41,286 nt of DNA, from contig CAKOQD010000006.1 of assembly GCA_934101185.1 (NCBI GenBank), forward strand, positions 1 through 41,286. The letters are read 5' to 3'. The notes under the pieces were generated by a model. It was given only the letters and a program-made list of their open reading frames with translations. It was not told the origin of the DNA and ran no database searches. Positions 32,862 to 41,116 of this stretch are shown piece by piece (within the stretch, counting starts at the first letter, position 1; every line of letters begins with the position of its first letter). Source of the stretch: an uncultured Bacilli bacterium. GTDB taxonomy: Bacteria > Bacillota_I > Bacilli_A > RF39 > UBA660. The translations under genes and the position numbers were made by a program.

Positions 32862-34431
32862 AGTAAGACAAATAAAAATAGATGTTAAAAAATATAATTA
32901 CGATCTTTTATATGACAAAGTTTTAAAGATACTAGGCGTTAAGCCTTCTGATGTTATTGGTTTTAAGATTAATAAAAGATCAATTGATGCAAGAGATAAG
33001 TCCATAATTTATTATATATTTGAGGTTTTAGTAGAGTTAGCCTCATATGATTTAGTTAAGTATTCTAATGATGTTTTATGGTATGATGATGTTTCTTATT
33101 CTTTTTCTAATATAGGAACTTCTAAAATAAATAATAAAATAGTAGTAGTAGGCTCAGGTCCATGTGGACTATTTTGTGCTTATAAGCTAGCACAATATGG
33201 ATATAAACCTCTTGTTATTGAAAGGGGAGAAAAAACATTTGATAGAGTATCATCAGTTGAAAAGTTTTGGAATACTGGTGTTTTAAATAAAGAATCTAAT
33301 GTTTTATTCGGTGAAGGAGGAGCAGGTACATTTTCTGATGGAAAACTTAATACTTTAGTAAAAGACAAAAGAAATCTTATGAGTGAAGTGTTTAAAATAT
33401 TTGTAGAAAACAATGCTCCAGAAGAAATTACATATATAAAGAATCCTCATATTGGTACTGATTTACTTAGAAATATAGTAGTTAATATGAGAAATAAAAT
33501 AATAGAAATGGGTGGAGAGTTTAGATTTAGTACTAAGCTTAATGATATTAATGTTTCATCTGATAAGCTTGTTAGTATTACTGTTAATGATAATGAGGTA
33601 ATACCTTGTTCTGTTTTAGTTCTTGCAATTGGCCATAGTGCCACTGATACTATAAAGATGCTTTATAATAAAGGAATAAAAATGTCTAATAAACCTTTTG
33701 CAGTAGGTCTTAGAGTAATGCATGATCAAGAGTTAATTAACAAAAATCAGTATGGAGATTATTCATCATTTCTTGATCCTGCATCTTATAAACTTACTCA
33801 TGTTACTTCAGATAATCATGGAGTATATTCATTTTGTATGTGCCCTGGTGGATATGTAGTCAATTCTTCATCCGAGGAAGGTCGATTAGTTATAAATGGA
33901 ATGAGTAATTATAAAAGAAATAGCGGTGTTGCTAATTCAGCAATTGTTGTAAGTGTTAGTGAAAAAGATTATGGTAGTAATTTATTTGATGGATTAAAGT
34001 TTCAACAATCTTTGGAAGAAAAAGCATACAAAATAGGTAATGGTTCTATTCCAATACAAAAGTATATAGATTTTAAAAATAATGTATATAAAGATGATTA
34101 TGAAGTTAATGATTCTGTTATAAAGGGTAGTTATTCATATGCTAATTTAAGAAAAATATTTCCAGATTTTATAAGCAAAAACTTTATATTAGGAATGGAA
34201 TATTTTAATAAAAAAATACCTGGTTTTTCTAATGATGATGTACTTTTATTAGGAGTAGAATCACGTACTTCGTCTTCAATTAAGATGAATAGAGATGAAA
34301 AATATCAATCAAATATAAGAGGTATATATCCCGCTGGTGAAGGTGCAGGGTATTCTGGTGGAATTACGACTTCTGCGATGGATGGTATTTTAGTATTTGA
34401 AGCCATTGCTAGTAAGTATAAACCATTGTAA
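32854..34431 (+). CDS. FAD-dependent dehydrogenase, COG2509 type
   Basis: 525 residues. A family-specific N-terminal domain (about 1-90) precedes the FAD-binding fold (VVVGSGPCGLFCAYKLAQYG, about 95-115), then the signature VLFGEGGAGTFSDGKLNT (about 150-168), a large middle domain and a final FAD-contact stretch (IYPAGEGAGYSGGITTSAMDG, about 490-510). This is the COG2509 class of uncharacterised FAD dehydrogenases. I choose ATG 32854 because GGAGG lies at 32842-32846; it overlaps the previous gene by eight bases. Confidence 0.85.
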   Translation: MIKVRQIKIDVKKYNYDLLYDKVLKILGVKPSDVIGFKINKRSIDARDKSIIYYIFEVLVELASYDLVKYSNDVLWYDDVSYSFSNIGTSKINNKIVVVGSGPCGLFCAYKLAQYGYKPLVIERGEKTFDRVSSVEKFWNTGVLNKESNVLFGEGGAGTFSDGKLNTLVKDKRNLMSEVFKIFVENNAPEEITYIKNPHIGTDLLRNIVVNMRNKIIEMGGEFRFSTKLNDINVSSDKLVSITVNDNEVIPCSVLVLAIGHSATDTIKMLYNKGIKMSNKPFAVGLRVMHDQELINKNQYGDYSSFLDPASYKLTHVTSDNHGVYSFCMCPGGYVVNSSSEEGRLVINGMSNYKRNSGVANSAIVVSVSEKDYGSNLFDGLKFQQSLEEKAYKIGNGSIPIQKYIDFKNNVYKDDYEVNDSVIKGSYSYANLRKIFPDFISKNFILGMEYFNKKIPGFSNDDVLLLGVESRTSSSIKMNRDEKYQSNIRGIYPAGEGAGYSGGITTSAMDGILVFEAIASKYKPL

Positions 34432-34470
34432 TAATTTTTAGTTTTTTATATATAATTTTACTAGGTGATT

Positions 34471-35559
34471 ATGTTGCAAAAAAGATATAGAACTTTGCTT
34501 TTTATAGCTAGTATTGCCTTAGTAATATTTGGAATAATAATGATATATTCGGCTTCTTATATATGGGCTGATTATAAATTTAATGATAGTTTTAAGTATG
34601 TTAAGCAACAATTATTATTCTTTATACTTGGTATCTTTCTTATTTATTTTGTTACTAAGATTGATTATAAAGTTTATTATAAAAAGGCAAATCTATTTTT
34701 AATTATTTGCCTTTTATTATTAGTTCTTGTTTTAATACCAGGAATTGGAGTAGTAAGAAATGGTTCACGTAGTTGGTTTGGAATAGGCTCTTTTGGTATT
34801 CAACCTAGTGAGGCAGTAAAACTTGCAATGATTTTATGGGTATCAAAATATCTTAGTAATACTAATAAAGTATATAAAGGAATTAAACCAGTACTTCCAG
34901 TTTTAATGCTTGTTATGTTAGTATTTTCTCTTATTATGCTACAACCTGACTTTGGTACTGGGGTAATTCTTGTTATGGCAATTGTTGTATTACTTTTTGT
35001 TGCAGGAGTCAATATGAAGTACTTTTATATTCTTTTTGCAATTGGAGTAGTAGGTTCAATAGGACTAATTATAATTGCACCATATAGAATGTCTAGAATT
35101 ACATCGTTTTTGAATCCTTGGAATGATCCGTTAGGAAGTGGTTTTCAAATAATACAGAGTCTATATGCAATTGGACCAGGGGGAATTTTAGGCTTTGGTT
35201 TTTTAAACTCTAGACAAAAACATTTTTATCTACCAGAACCACAGACTGATTTCATATTTTCTATTATTTGTGAGGAGTTTGGAATGATAGGTGCCTTATT
35301 TGTAGTATTAATGTTTTTTATAATTGCCTATTGTGGTATAAAGTTAGCATTAAAAGAGGATAATTTATTTAAAAAATACTTAATATTTGGTCTTACTTTT
35401 CAAATAATATTTCAAGCAATATTAAATCTTTGTGTAGTTGTAGGATTAATTCCAGTTACTGGGGTAACATTACCATTTCTATCTTATGGAGGATCTAGTT
35501 TACTTATCAGTATGTTAAGCATTGGTCTTATTTTAAGTGTTAGTAAAAGAGGAGGATAG
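34471..35559 (+). CDS. ftsW: FtsW/RodA-family peptidoglycan polymerase, probably FtsW
   Basis: SEDS-family glycosyltransferase of about 362 residues with ten hydrophobic segments. Family motifs: SRSWFGIGSFGIQPSE (about 90-112), QPDFGTGVIL (about 156-165), the large outer loop with NPWNDPLGSGFQ, EEFGMIGALFV, and the terminal PVTGVTLPFLSYGGSSLL. It polymerises lipid II with a partner class B PBP, for septation if FtsW or elongation if RodA; the two are hard to separate by eye. ATG 34471 is chosen; AGGTG lies only three bases before it, so TTG 34474 is an alternative. The gene shows that the organism makes peptidoglycan. Confidence 0.85.
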   Translation: MLQKRYRTLLFIASIALVIFGIIMIYSASYIWADYKFNDSFKYVKQQLLFFILGIFLIYFVTKIDYKVYYKKANLFLIICLLLLVLVLIPGIGVVRNGSRSWFGIGSFGIQPSEAVKLAMILWVSKYLSNTNKVYKGIKPVLPVLMLVMLVFSLIMLQPDFGTGVILVMAIVVLLFVAGVNMKYFYILFAIGVVGSIGLIIIAPYRMSRITSFLNPWNDPLGSGFQIIQSLYAIGPGGILGFGFLNSRQKHFYLPEPQTDFIFSIICEEFGMIGALFVVLMFFIIAYCGIKLALKEDNLFKKYLIFGLTFQIIFQAILNLCVVVGLIPVTGVTLPFLSYGGSSLLISMLSIGLILSVSKRGG

Positions 35560-35586
35560 TTATTAAGCATTTTTAATTGTATAATA

Positions 35587-35628
35587 AAAATCAAAGACGA
35601 TAAAAACTTATCAAATCTTTGATTTTTT
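35587..35628. terminator. Bidirectional terminator between ftsW and the minus-strand gene
   Basis: AAAATCAAAGA (35587-35597) pairs perfectly with TCTTTGATTTT (35616-35626), and a nested GATAA/TTATC hairpin fills the loop. T-tracts follow on both strands. Confidence 0.88.
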
Positions 35629-35637
35629 GTTTGAAAT

Positions 35638-36795
35638 TTATTTTATTATTGATCTAATTTTTTCAACTTTATCTTTTAAATCAGTATTTTCTTCTTCAAG
35701 TGTTTGATTTTTATCTATCAATTCATTAGTATTGTCATTAAGCTTTTTAATTATAGCATCTTTTTTCTCTATATCAGCTTTTGCAGTTTTAAGGTTTGTT
35801 ATAAGTTCTGTATATGTTTGGCTATTAGCCTCACCATTATTTTTGTCTGATAATGAATCGTTGTGTGCTCCGATAAGATCTAATAGATACATTGGCATAG
35901 TACCATGTCTTTTTTCTAAGTCAACTGCATCTATTACAATATTTTTGCTGATTTTTTCAGTTATTTCTTTTGTCATTTCAATAATTTTATTTTTTTCTTC
36001 ATAAAGATTTTGTACTTTTTCTATGTAGAATATGCAGTCTTCACTAATATTTACAACGGCATTGTAATCTTCAGCATATCTTTTTATAGCTTTAATTTTA
36101 CCTATTTTTTGAGTTGTGTCATAGAAATATTTATTGGAAGAAAAGTTTTCGTTTTCATCAAAAGAATTTTTAATTAGCATTTTAGCAATAGTAACGGTTT
36201 GTCCTTTTAATACTTGATTTAAGAATTTTCTATATTCATCAGAATATTCTTCGAATTGCATGTTAGTCATTGGTTGATAAAGTCCGGATTTATTTAATTT
36301 TAATCCAATAATACTTATTTTATCTTTATTTATTTTATCTCTTATTGCTATATAGTAATCTCCTTCAAGTTTTTCTTCACCAGTTATATATGATTTTGTA
36401 CTTTCGTATTTTGCAATGAATTCAATATTGAACACATTTAAACTACAAGCATATTTGAAGTTTGCTAATTTTTTGTCTATATGTTTAGAAAATATTTGAT
36501 TTTCTTGCATATGCCCATCTCTTATATGTGCAAACAAAAGATTAGGACTATCTAGTATATCGTATAGAATTGATGAAGCGCTACCAGTGTAATACCCTGT
36601 ACTTCTTAAAAAGTCTATGTTTATTCCTAGTAAGTGTGGTAATGCTCTTTCACCTAAATCTATTTCTATTTTTTCATCATTACTTAGAAGTAGTTTATAT
36701 CTAGTGCTTGAGATACTATTATCAAAATACCAATTCAAACAATCTTCAACATTATCTAATATATCTAAAATTTTATTACCATTAAATTTGTTCAT
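35638..36795 (-). CDS. PBECR4-like N-terminal domain with C-terminal coiled coil (putative phage-type nuclease protein)
   Basis: 385 residues, soluble. The N-terminal half contains YKLLLSNDEKIEIDLxxxALPHLLGI (about 33-59), resembling the PBECR4 domain, a predicted BECR-fold nuclease often found in phage and mobile-element proteins. This is a match by eye and could be wrong. The middle is mixed alpha/beta; the last 60 residues are a clear coiled coil rich in Lys, Glu and Asn (ITNLKTAKADIEKKDAIIKKL onwards). It has a perfect consensus promoter and its own terminator, so it is a single-gene unit. No immunity partner or other phage gene is next to it. Ribosome site on the minus strand is AAGGGGG, and the start ATG 36795 is well spaced. 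Confidence 0.6.
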   Translation of the reverse strand: MNKFNGNKILDILDNVEDCLNWYFDNSISSTRYKLLLSNDEKIEIDLGERALPHLLGINIDFLRSTGYYTGSASSILYDILDSPNLLFAHIRDGHMQENQIFSKHIDKKLANFKYACSLNVFNIEFIAKYESTKSYITGEEKLEGDYYIAIRDKINKDKISIIGLKLNKSGLYQPMTNMQFEEYSDEYRKFLNQVLKGQTVTIAKMLIKNSFDENENFSSNKYFYDTTQKIGKIKAIKRYAEDYNAVVNISEDCIFYIEKVQNLYEEKNKIIEMTKEITEKISKNIVIDAVDLEKRHGTMPMYLLDLIGAHNDSLSDKNNGEANSQTYTELITNLKTAKADIEKKDAIIKKLNDNTNELIDKNQTLEEENTDLKDKVEKIRSIIK

Positions 36796-36824
36796 ATAAT
36801 ATTCCCCCTTTTTAATTGGTGTAT

Positions 36825-36853
36825 ATTATATCATATTTTTAATAAAATGTCAA
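36825..36853 (-). promoter_or_regulatory. Consensus promoter of the PBECR4-like gene
   Basis: On the minus strand TTGACA (36853-36848), 17-bp spacer, TATAAT (36830-36825): exact consensus, back to back with the plus-strand promoter at 36860. Confidence 0.85.
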
Positions 36854-36859
36854 AATGTG

Positions 36860-36888
36860 TAGACAAAAATCGTATTTTTTATTATACT
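36860..36888 (+). promoter_or_regulatory. Promoter of the DUF5684-like gene
   Basis: TAGACA (36860-36865), 17-bp spacer, TATACT (36883-36888). Six bases separate its -35 from the opposing -35. Confidence 0.7.
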
Positions 36889-36911
36889 TTATACTAGGAG
36901 GAGGTATATAT

Positions 36912-37715
36912 ATGGATTATAGTTATGGATATGATCCTTATGTTACATCAGGTGTTAGTACAGGATCGTCAGTATTTGCTGGACTTTTGTTGATAATTTA
37001 TTTAATTAGTATTATTGGATCATTGATTAGTCTTATTGCAATGTGGAAAATTTTTACTAAAGCAGGTAAACCAGGTTGGGCAGTAATTGTACCAATATAT
37101 AATATTGTAGTATTATTTGAAATTATTGAATTAGAATGGTGGCATGTACTTATTGTATTGTTTGTACCTTTTGCAGCGTTTATATATATAATTATTATTG
37201 ATATAAAACTGGCAAAAGTATTTGGGAAAGGAACCGGCTTTACACTCTTGTTGATTTTTATTCCAGTTGTTGGACAATTAATGCTTGCATTTGGTAACGC
37301 AACTTATAATGGTCAAGTTGGTTGCTCTATGAATAGTGGTATGAATAATACAAATAATATGATGAATAACAATAATACTAATAATTTTGGAGCAACAAAG
37401 GATTATAGTACAATGAATGTTAATAATACAGATCATTATTATAATGCAGAACTTGATCATATGAGTCAAAAACAAATAAATGAAATGGTAAGAAATAATA
37501 TGCAAATGGAACAAAATAATGTTTCCACTAATGGTCAATTAAATAATCAAAATACTATTTCTGTAAATAATACAACACAAAATAGTCAAGTTAACATTGC
37601 TCAACAAGAACAAATGTTAGATAACCAAACAGGAATAAAATTGTGTCCAGTATGTGGTAGTAATCAGGTTGCTACTGCTAGAGAGTGTTCAATGTGTGGA
37701 CATAAATTTATGTAA
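36912..37715 (+). CDS. DUF5684-like membrane protein with C-terminal zinc ribbon
   Basis: 267 residues. Four hydrophobic segments in the first 140 residues include the family signature MWKIFTKAGKPGWAVIVPIYNI (about 43-64) and LIFIPVVGQLMLAFGNATY. A long Asn/Gln-rich, probably disordered linker follows (about 140-240). The end is a zinc ribbon with CPVC and CSMC (about 246-264). DUF5684 proteins are small membrane proteins of unknown role, sometimes near signal peptidases. I use ATG 36912, behind AGGAGGAGG; the upstream in-frame ATG at 36855 would start inside the promoter. Confidence 0.8.
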   Translation: MDYSYGYDPYVTSGVSTGSSVFAGLLLIIYLISIIGSLISLIAMWKIFTKAGKPGWAVIVPIYNIVVLFEIIELEWWHVLIVLFVPFAAFIYIIIIDIKLAKVFGKGTGFTLLLIFIPVVGQLMLAFGNATYNGQVGCSMNSGMNNTNNMMNNNNTNNFGATKDYSTMNVNNTDHYYNAELDHMSQKQINEMVRNNMQMEQNNVSTNGQLNNQNTISVNNTTQNSQVNIAQQEQMLDNQTGIKLCPVCGSNQVATARECSMCGHKFM

Positions 37716-37720
37716 TTATA

Positions 37721-37749
37721 TTTACAATTAAAAGAAAAACTTATATAAT
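37721..37749 (+). promoter_or_regulatory. Promoter of dacA
   Basis: TTTACA (37721-37726), 17-bp spacer, TATAAT (37744-37749). Confidence 0.75.
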
Positions 37750-37776
37750 AATGTTATAGGATAAAAGGTGGTACTG

Positions 37777-39006
37777 GTGAAGAGAGTTTTATTTATAATA
37801 TTAAGTGTTTTTCTTTTTTTTGTGATTATTCCTGTTGATGCACTTAGTACTAGCAGTAAGAATATTGTTTTGTATAATTTAGATACTAATGAAAAAGTAT
37901 TTGGTTATAAAGACACAGAAAAAGTAAGTATTGCCTCGCTTACTAAAATTATGACAGCGATTGTAGCTCTTGAAAATATTGACGATTTAAATAAAGAAGT
38001 TACTATAACTAGTGATATGTTAAAAGGTTTAAAAGAAAAAGATGCTTATGTTGTAGGCCTTAAAGTAGGACAAAAAGTATCTTATATTGATTTAATCTAT
38101 ACTTGTGTTATATCAAGTGGAGCAGATGCCACCAACGCAATTGCAATGTCTATTTCTGGTGGTTTAGAAAGATTTGTTTCTTTAATGAATGATAAAGCAA
38201 AAGAACTTGGATTAAGTAATACTTCTTTTTCAAATCCAATTGGTTTTGATGATAGTAATAATTATAGTAGTGTTGATGAAGTTTCTAAAATACTTATTTA
38301 TGCTTTGAAAAATGAAACTTTTAAAACTATTTTTACTACTGATTCACATGAGTTTAAAGACAAGTCCTTAACTGTAAAGAGTTCTATGCGGGAAAGTGGA
38401 AAGCATGCTAATATTGATACATCAATGATACTTGGAGCAAAAACAGGTTATGATATAGATGCTGGTAGATGTTTGGCATCAATTGCATATGATAAGAAGA
38501 ATGATATAAATTATTTACTTGTTACAACTGGTGCTGATGATGATTATAATAAAATGTATAATGTTAAAGATGCTTATGAAATATATACTTATTTCTTTAC
38601 TAATTATAGTTATCATACCTTAGTAGAAAAAAATAGTGAGATTATAAAGATTTCTACTAGGTATTTAAAAGATGATTTTGTTACTTTTAAGTCTTTAGAA
38701 GAAATAAAGCTACTTTATAATAACAATGATTTTGATAGGAATAATATTAAATATTCTTATACTGGTATAAAAGAAATAAAACCATTTACAAAAAAAGGTA
38801 GTAAACTTGGGGTTTTGGATGTTTATTATAAGGATAAACTTATAAAAAGTATTGATATTGTATTAGAAAATAAGCCTGGTATAAGTGTTATAAAAGTAAT
38901 AAAAGGTGAATGGTTTACAATACTTAGTGTACTTATATTTACGTTTTCGCTTGTGGTATTTATCTTTACTTTGAAAAAGTTTTTAAAAGCTTATAAAAGA
39001 TATTAA
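37777..39006 (+). CDS. dacA: D-alanyl-D-alanine carboxypeptidase (PBP5/DacA family, peptidase S11)
   Basis: Removes the terminal D-Ala of peptidoglycan stem peptides outside the membrane. Signal peptide at residues 1-24 (ends VDALS). The active site has S54-x-x-K57 (SLTK), S114-G115-A116 in place of the usual S-x-N, and K222-T-G224. A C-terminal domain follows, and one membrane helix (about 378-400) anchors the protein by its C-terminus instead of the amphipathic helix of E. coli PBP5. I choose GTG 37777, five bases after AAAGGTGG; GTG 37768 overlaps that site. 409 residues. Confidence 0.9.
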   Translation: MKRVLFIILSVFLFFVIIPVDALSTSSKNIVLYNLDTNEKVFGYKDTEKVSIASLTKIMTAIVALENIDDLNKEVTITSDMLKGLKEKDAYVVGLKVGQKVSYIDLIYTCVISSGADATNAIAMSISGGLERFVSLMNDKAKELGLSNTSFSNPIGFDDSNNYSSVDEVSKILIYALKNETFKTIFTTDSHEFKDKSLTVKSSMRESGKHANIDTSMILGAKTGYDIDAGRCLASIAYDKKNDINYLLVTTGADDDYNKMYNVKDAYEIYTYFFTNYSYHTLVEKNSEIIKISTRYLKDDFVTFKSLEEIKLLYNNNDFDRNNIKYSYTGIKEIKPFTKKGSKLGVLDVYYKDKLIKSIDIVLENKPGISVIKVIKGEWFTILSVLIFTFSLVVFIFTLKKFLKAYKRY

Positions 39007-39009
39007 ATT

Positions 39010-39031
39010 GTACTTGAAAAAGTACTTTTTT
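39010..39031 (+). terminator. dacA terminator
   Basis: GTACTT, loop GAAA, AAGTAC, then six T. Confidence 0.88.
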
Positions 39032-39046
39032 AGCATTGAATGATTA

Positions 39047-39078
39047 GCAATTGCTCAATAACGGCAATTGCTCAATAA
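39047..39078 (+). repeat. Tandem 15-bp repeats upstream of the RNase J-like gene
   Basis: GCAATTGCTCAATAA occurs at 39047-39061 and 39064-39078, with CG between them. Each copy begins with the palindrome GCAATTGC. They end 11 bases before the -35 box, a typical activator or upstream-regulator position. Confidence 0.65.
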
Positions 39079-39089
39079 TTGATAAGATA

Positions 39090-39119
39090 TTGCTTTTTCT
39101 ATGTGTTTTGTGTTATAAT
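39090..39119 (+). promoter_or_regulatory. Promoter of the RNase J-like gene
   Basis: TTGCTT (39090-39095), 18-bp spacer, TATAAT (39114-39119) with an extended TGT just before it. Confidence 0.75.
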
Positions 39120-39174
39120 TTACTAGGTTGCTTACTTGATATAAAAAAATGAAAGGAGAAGTAAAGAATAAAAT

Positions 39175-40824
39175 ATGAGTAAAATTAAGATATTTGGTCT
39201 TGGTGGACTAAATGAAAATGGAAAAAATATGTATATAGTGAATGTAGATGACAACATATTTGTGTTTGATGCAGGATTGAAATATCCTGGTTCTAATATG
39301 CTTGGTGTTGACTACATTATACCTAATTTTGATTATTTAAAAGAAAATAAAGATAAAATACGTGGTATTTTTATTACTCACGGTCATGATGGTAATATGG
39401 GGGCACTTCCTGATATACTTAATGAAATGCCTGATATACCTGTTTATGCTACGAAGTTTACAATGAATTTGATTAAGAAAGAGTTAGATGAGAAGAATGT
39501 TAAAGCAACTAAATTAAAGGAAATTAGACCACATTCTAAGATTGATGTAGCTAATTTTTCAATATTTCCAATCGAAGTAACTCATTCTATACCCGAAGCT
39601 GTTTTATATGTTTTATATACTGATGATGGTGCAATTGTTTATGCAACTGATTTTGTATTTGATTCTACTATGCTTGGATCATATAAAACTGATATAGGTA
39701 AGCTTGCATACGTAGGTAAACAAGGAGTATTATGTCTTCTTTGTGAATCATGTTATGCTTATAGAACTGGGCATACTAGTCCAAGCCATAGAATATATTC
39801 TAAGATGTGGGATATATTGAATGGTACTGAAGATAGAATTATAGTTAGTTTATATCCAGATCATATTTATAGATTACAAGAAATATTTGATGCTGTATCT
39901 AGAACTAAAAGAAAAATTGTAATAATGGGTAAGAAACTTCAAGAAGCAGTTGATTATTCAATTGATAATAATTATTTAAGTGTAGATAAGAGTATTATTG
40001 GAAATTTATCTAATATAAAAGATAAAGATGTAGTTATAATAGTGGCCGATGATAAAGAAAAAGAAGTAGCAAGTTTAGAAAAGATTATTAATGGATATGA
40101 TAAATATATCAAATTAAAAGCGGGGGATACAGTATTCATTTCTGAACCTGTTTATCCTGGCAATGAAAAGATTGTTTCAAAAATTATTGATGATTTATCT
40201 AGACTTGATGTTGAAGCAATTAGTCTTTCTATGAAGAAGCATGTGTTACATCATGCCTCTAGTGAGGATTTAATGCAAATGATTAATCTTATGAATCCTA
40301 AGTATTATATGCCTGTTCGTGGAGAATATAGATATCAATATATGAATGCTAATGTGGCAGAGTTAACTGGTATTAATAAAGATAATATATTACTTAAATT
40401 AAATGGTGATGTAGTAGAGTTTGATAATGGAGTTTTGCAAGATAATAATGAACATATTAAGACTGATGAAATATTAATAGATGGTAATCAATCTGATGAT
40501 ATTGGTGAGTTAGTTTTAAAAGATAGACAACTATTAAGTAAGAATGGTATTGTAATAGTAAGTGCAAGCTTAGATAAAAAGACTAAAAAGATATTAGTAG
40601 AACCTCAAATAATAACAAGAGGATTTATCTATGTAAAAGATAATCTTGATCTTATTGCTAAGACTGAAGAATTATGTAAAGAAGTAATACTTGACTTAGT
40701 TGAACCTAATAAAAAGGTTGATTTTACTGGTTTAAAACTTAGAATAAGAGATGTGCTTAGTCATTATTTTGAAAAAGAAACTGGTAGTGTACCAATGATA
40801 ATTACTGTTATATCTGAAATATAA
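39175..40824 (+). CDS. RNase J family protein, J2-like, with a degraded catalytic metal site
   Basis: 549 residues with the RNase J layout: metallo-beta-lactamase core, inserted beta-CASP domain (about 205-340), and C-terminal domain. RNase J enzymes process and decay mRNA in Firmicutes. Key residues are lost: the HxHxDH motif reads H69-G-H71-D-G73-N74, so the Asp and last His are gone, and the final metal His in PVHGEYR is Arg382. His137 and Asp159 are kept. The same kind of decay marks RNase J2 of B. subtilis, which supports J1 in a complex. The only good ribosome site (AAAGGAG, 39152-39158) is 16 bases before the ATG, which is unusually far, so translation may be weak or regulated. Confidence 0.88.
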   Translation: MSKIKIFGLGGLNENGKNMYIVNVDDNIFVFDAGLKYPGSNMLGVDYIIPNFDYLKENKDKIRGIFITHGHDGNMGALPDILNEMPDIPVYATKFTMNLIKKELDEKNVKATKLKEIRPHSKIDVANFSIFPIEVTHSIPEAVLYVLYTDDGAIVYATDFVFDSTMLGSYKTDIGKLAYVGKQGVLCLLCESCYAYRTGHTSPSHRIYSKMWDILNGTEDRIIVSLYPDHIYRLQEIFDAVSRTKRKIVIMGKKLQEAVDYSIDNNYLSVDKSIIGNLSNIKDKDVVIIVADDKEKEVASLEKIINGYDKYIKLKAGDTVFISEPVYPGNEKIVSKIIDDLSRLDVEAISLSMKKHVLHHASSEDLMQMINLMNPKYYMPVRGEYRYQYMNANVAELTGINKDNILLKLNGDVVEFDNGVLQDNNEHIKTDEILIDGNQSDDIGELVLKDRQLLSKNGIVIVSASLDKKTKKILVEPQIITRGFIYVKDNLDLIAKTEELCKEVILDLVEPNKKVDFTGLKLRIRDVLSHYFEKETGSVPMIITVISEI

Positions 40825-40840
40825 AAATTATCAAAAGTAC

Positions 40841-40869
40841 TTGTATAAAACTACTAAAAGTAGTATATT
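40841..40869 (+). promoter_or_regulatory. Promoter of the plus-strand small RNA
   Basis: TTGTAT (40841-40846), 17-bp spacer, TATATT (40864-40869). Predicts a start near 40876. Confidence 0.65.
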
Positions 40870-40875
40870 ATATAT

Positions 40876-40956
40876 AAAGAAGCACGTTTTATGAACGTCG
40901 GCTTCAATTGGTTTTTGAAGCGACGCTTCCTTATATAAAGAGGCGTCGCATTTTTT
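40876..40956 (+). ncRNA. Predicted ~80-nt small RNA, putative antitoxin RNA
   Basis: Bounded by the promoter at 40841-40869 and a strong terminator. It has no ORF. It begins with the left arm of the locus's inverted repeat (40882-40905). CGTCGGCTTC (40896-40905) can pair with GAAGCGACG (40917-40925, one bulge), which excludes the terminator stem. It converges on the toxin-like gene on the other strand and would overlap that gene's transcript if it runs past 40956. Architecture is like type I antitoxin RNAs; the function is inference. Confidence 0.6.
40920..40956 (+). terminator. Terminator of the small RNA, at the meeting point of convergent transcripts
   Basis: GCGACGCTTC (40920-40929) pairs with GAGGCGTCGC (40940-40949, one wobble pair), ten-base loop, then A and six T. 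The stem also forms on the minus strand but has no U-tract there. Confidence 0.88.
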
Positions 40957-40970
40957 ATTAATTAAAACAT

Positions 40971-41051
40971 TTAGATCAATCTATAGATGATAACTAATAA
41001 GAAAAGTATGATAATAAGCAAGATGAAAATCATGTCGTTTTTTCTACTCAT
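40971..41051 (-). CDS. 26-residue hydrophobic peptide, putative type I toxin
   Basis: Too short for ordinary gene finding but well formed: GAGGTG (minus, 41064-41059) is seven bases before ATG 41051. The peptide starts MSRKND, is then almost wholly Ile/Leu/Phe/Val for about 16 residues, and ends YRLI before TAA. One membrane helix with basic ends is the classic form of type I toxins (TisB, Ldr, Fst and BsrG groups). It has a near-perfect promoter (41117-41145), faces a convergent small RNA, and the 5' part of its mRNA (GCGTCGGC) could pair with GCGACGC at the 3' side, recalling the 5'-3' lock of hok mRNA. Sequence identity to a named family is not claimed. Confidence 0.65.
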   Translation of the reverse strand: MSRKNDMIFILLIIILFLLVIIYRLI

Positions 41052-41116
41052 TAAACATCACCTCACTTTCTTAAAAAAAGTAGTGAAGCCGACGCCCATA
41101 ATTAACGTGCAACATA

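Larger units (their letters stand above)
40882..41110. repeat. Imperfect inverted repeat framing the putative toxin-antitoxin locus
   Basis: Left arm 40882-40905 and right arm 41085-41110 are near-complementary: each, read inward, starts GCACGTT, has a variable centre with ATG, and ends CGTCGGCTTC. Each arm lies at the predicted 5' end of a convergent transcript, so the two RNAs would start with almost the same sequence. Confidence 0.75.

Noticed and set aside
39047..39078. CRISPR-like repeat
   Set aside because: Only two copies with a two-base spacer. It is a tandem repeat, not a repeat-spacer array.
40882..41110. Miniature transposable element with terminal inverted repeats
   Set aside because: No target-site duplication is visible at the ends, and the arms coincide with predicted transcript starts. 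A genome-wide copy search would be needed to revive this.
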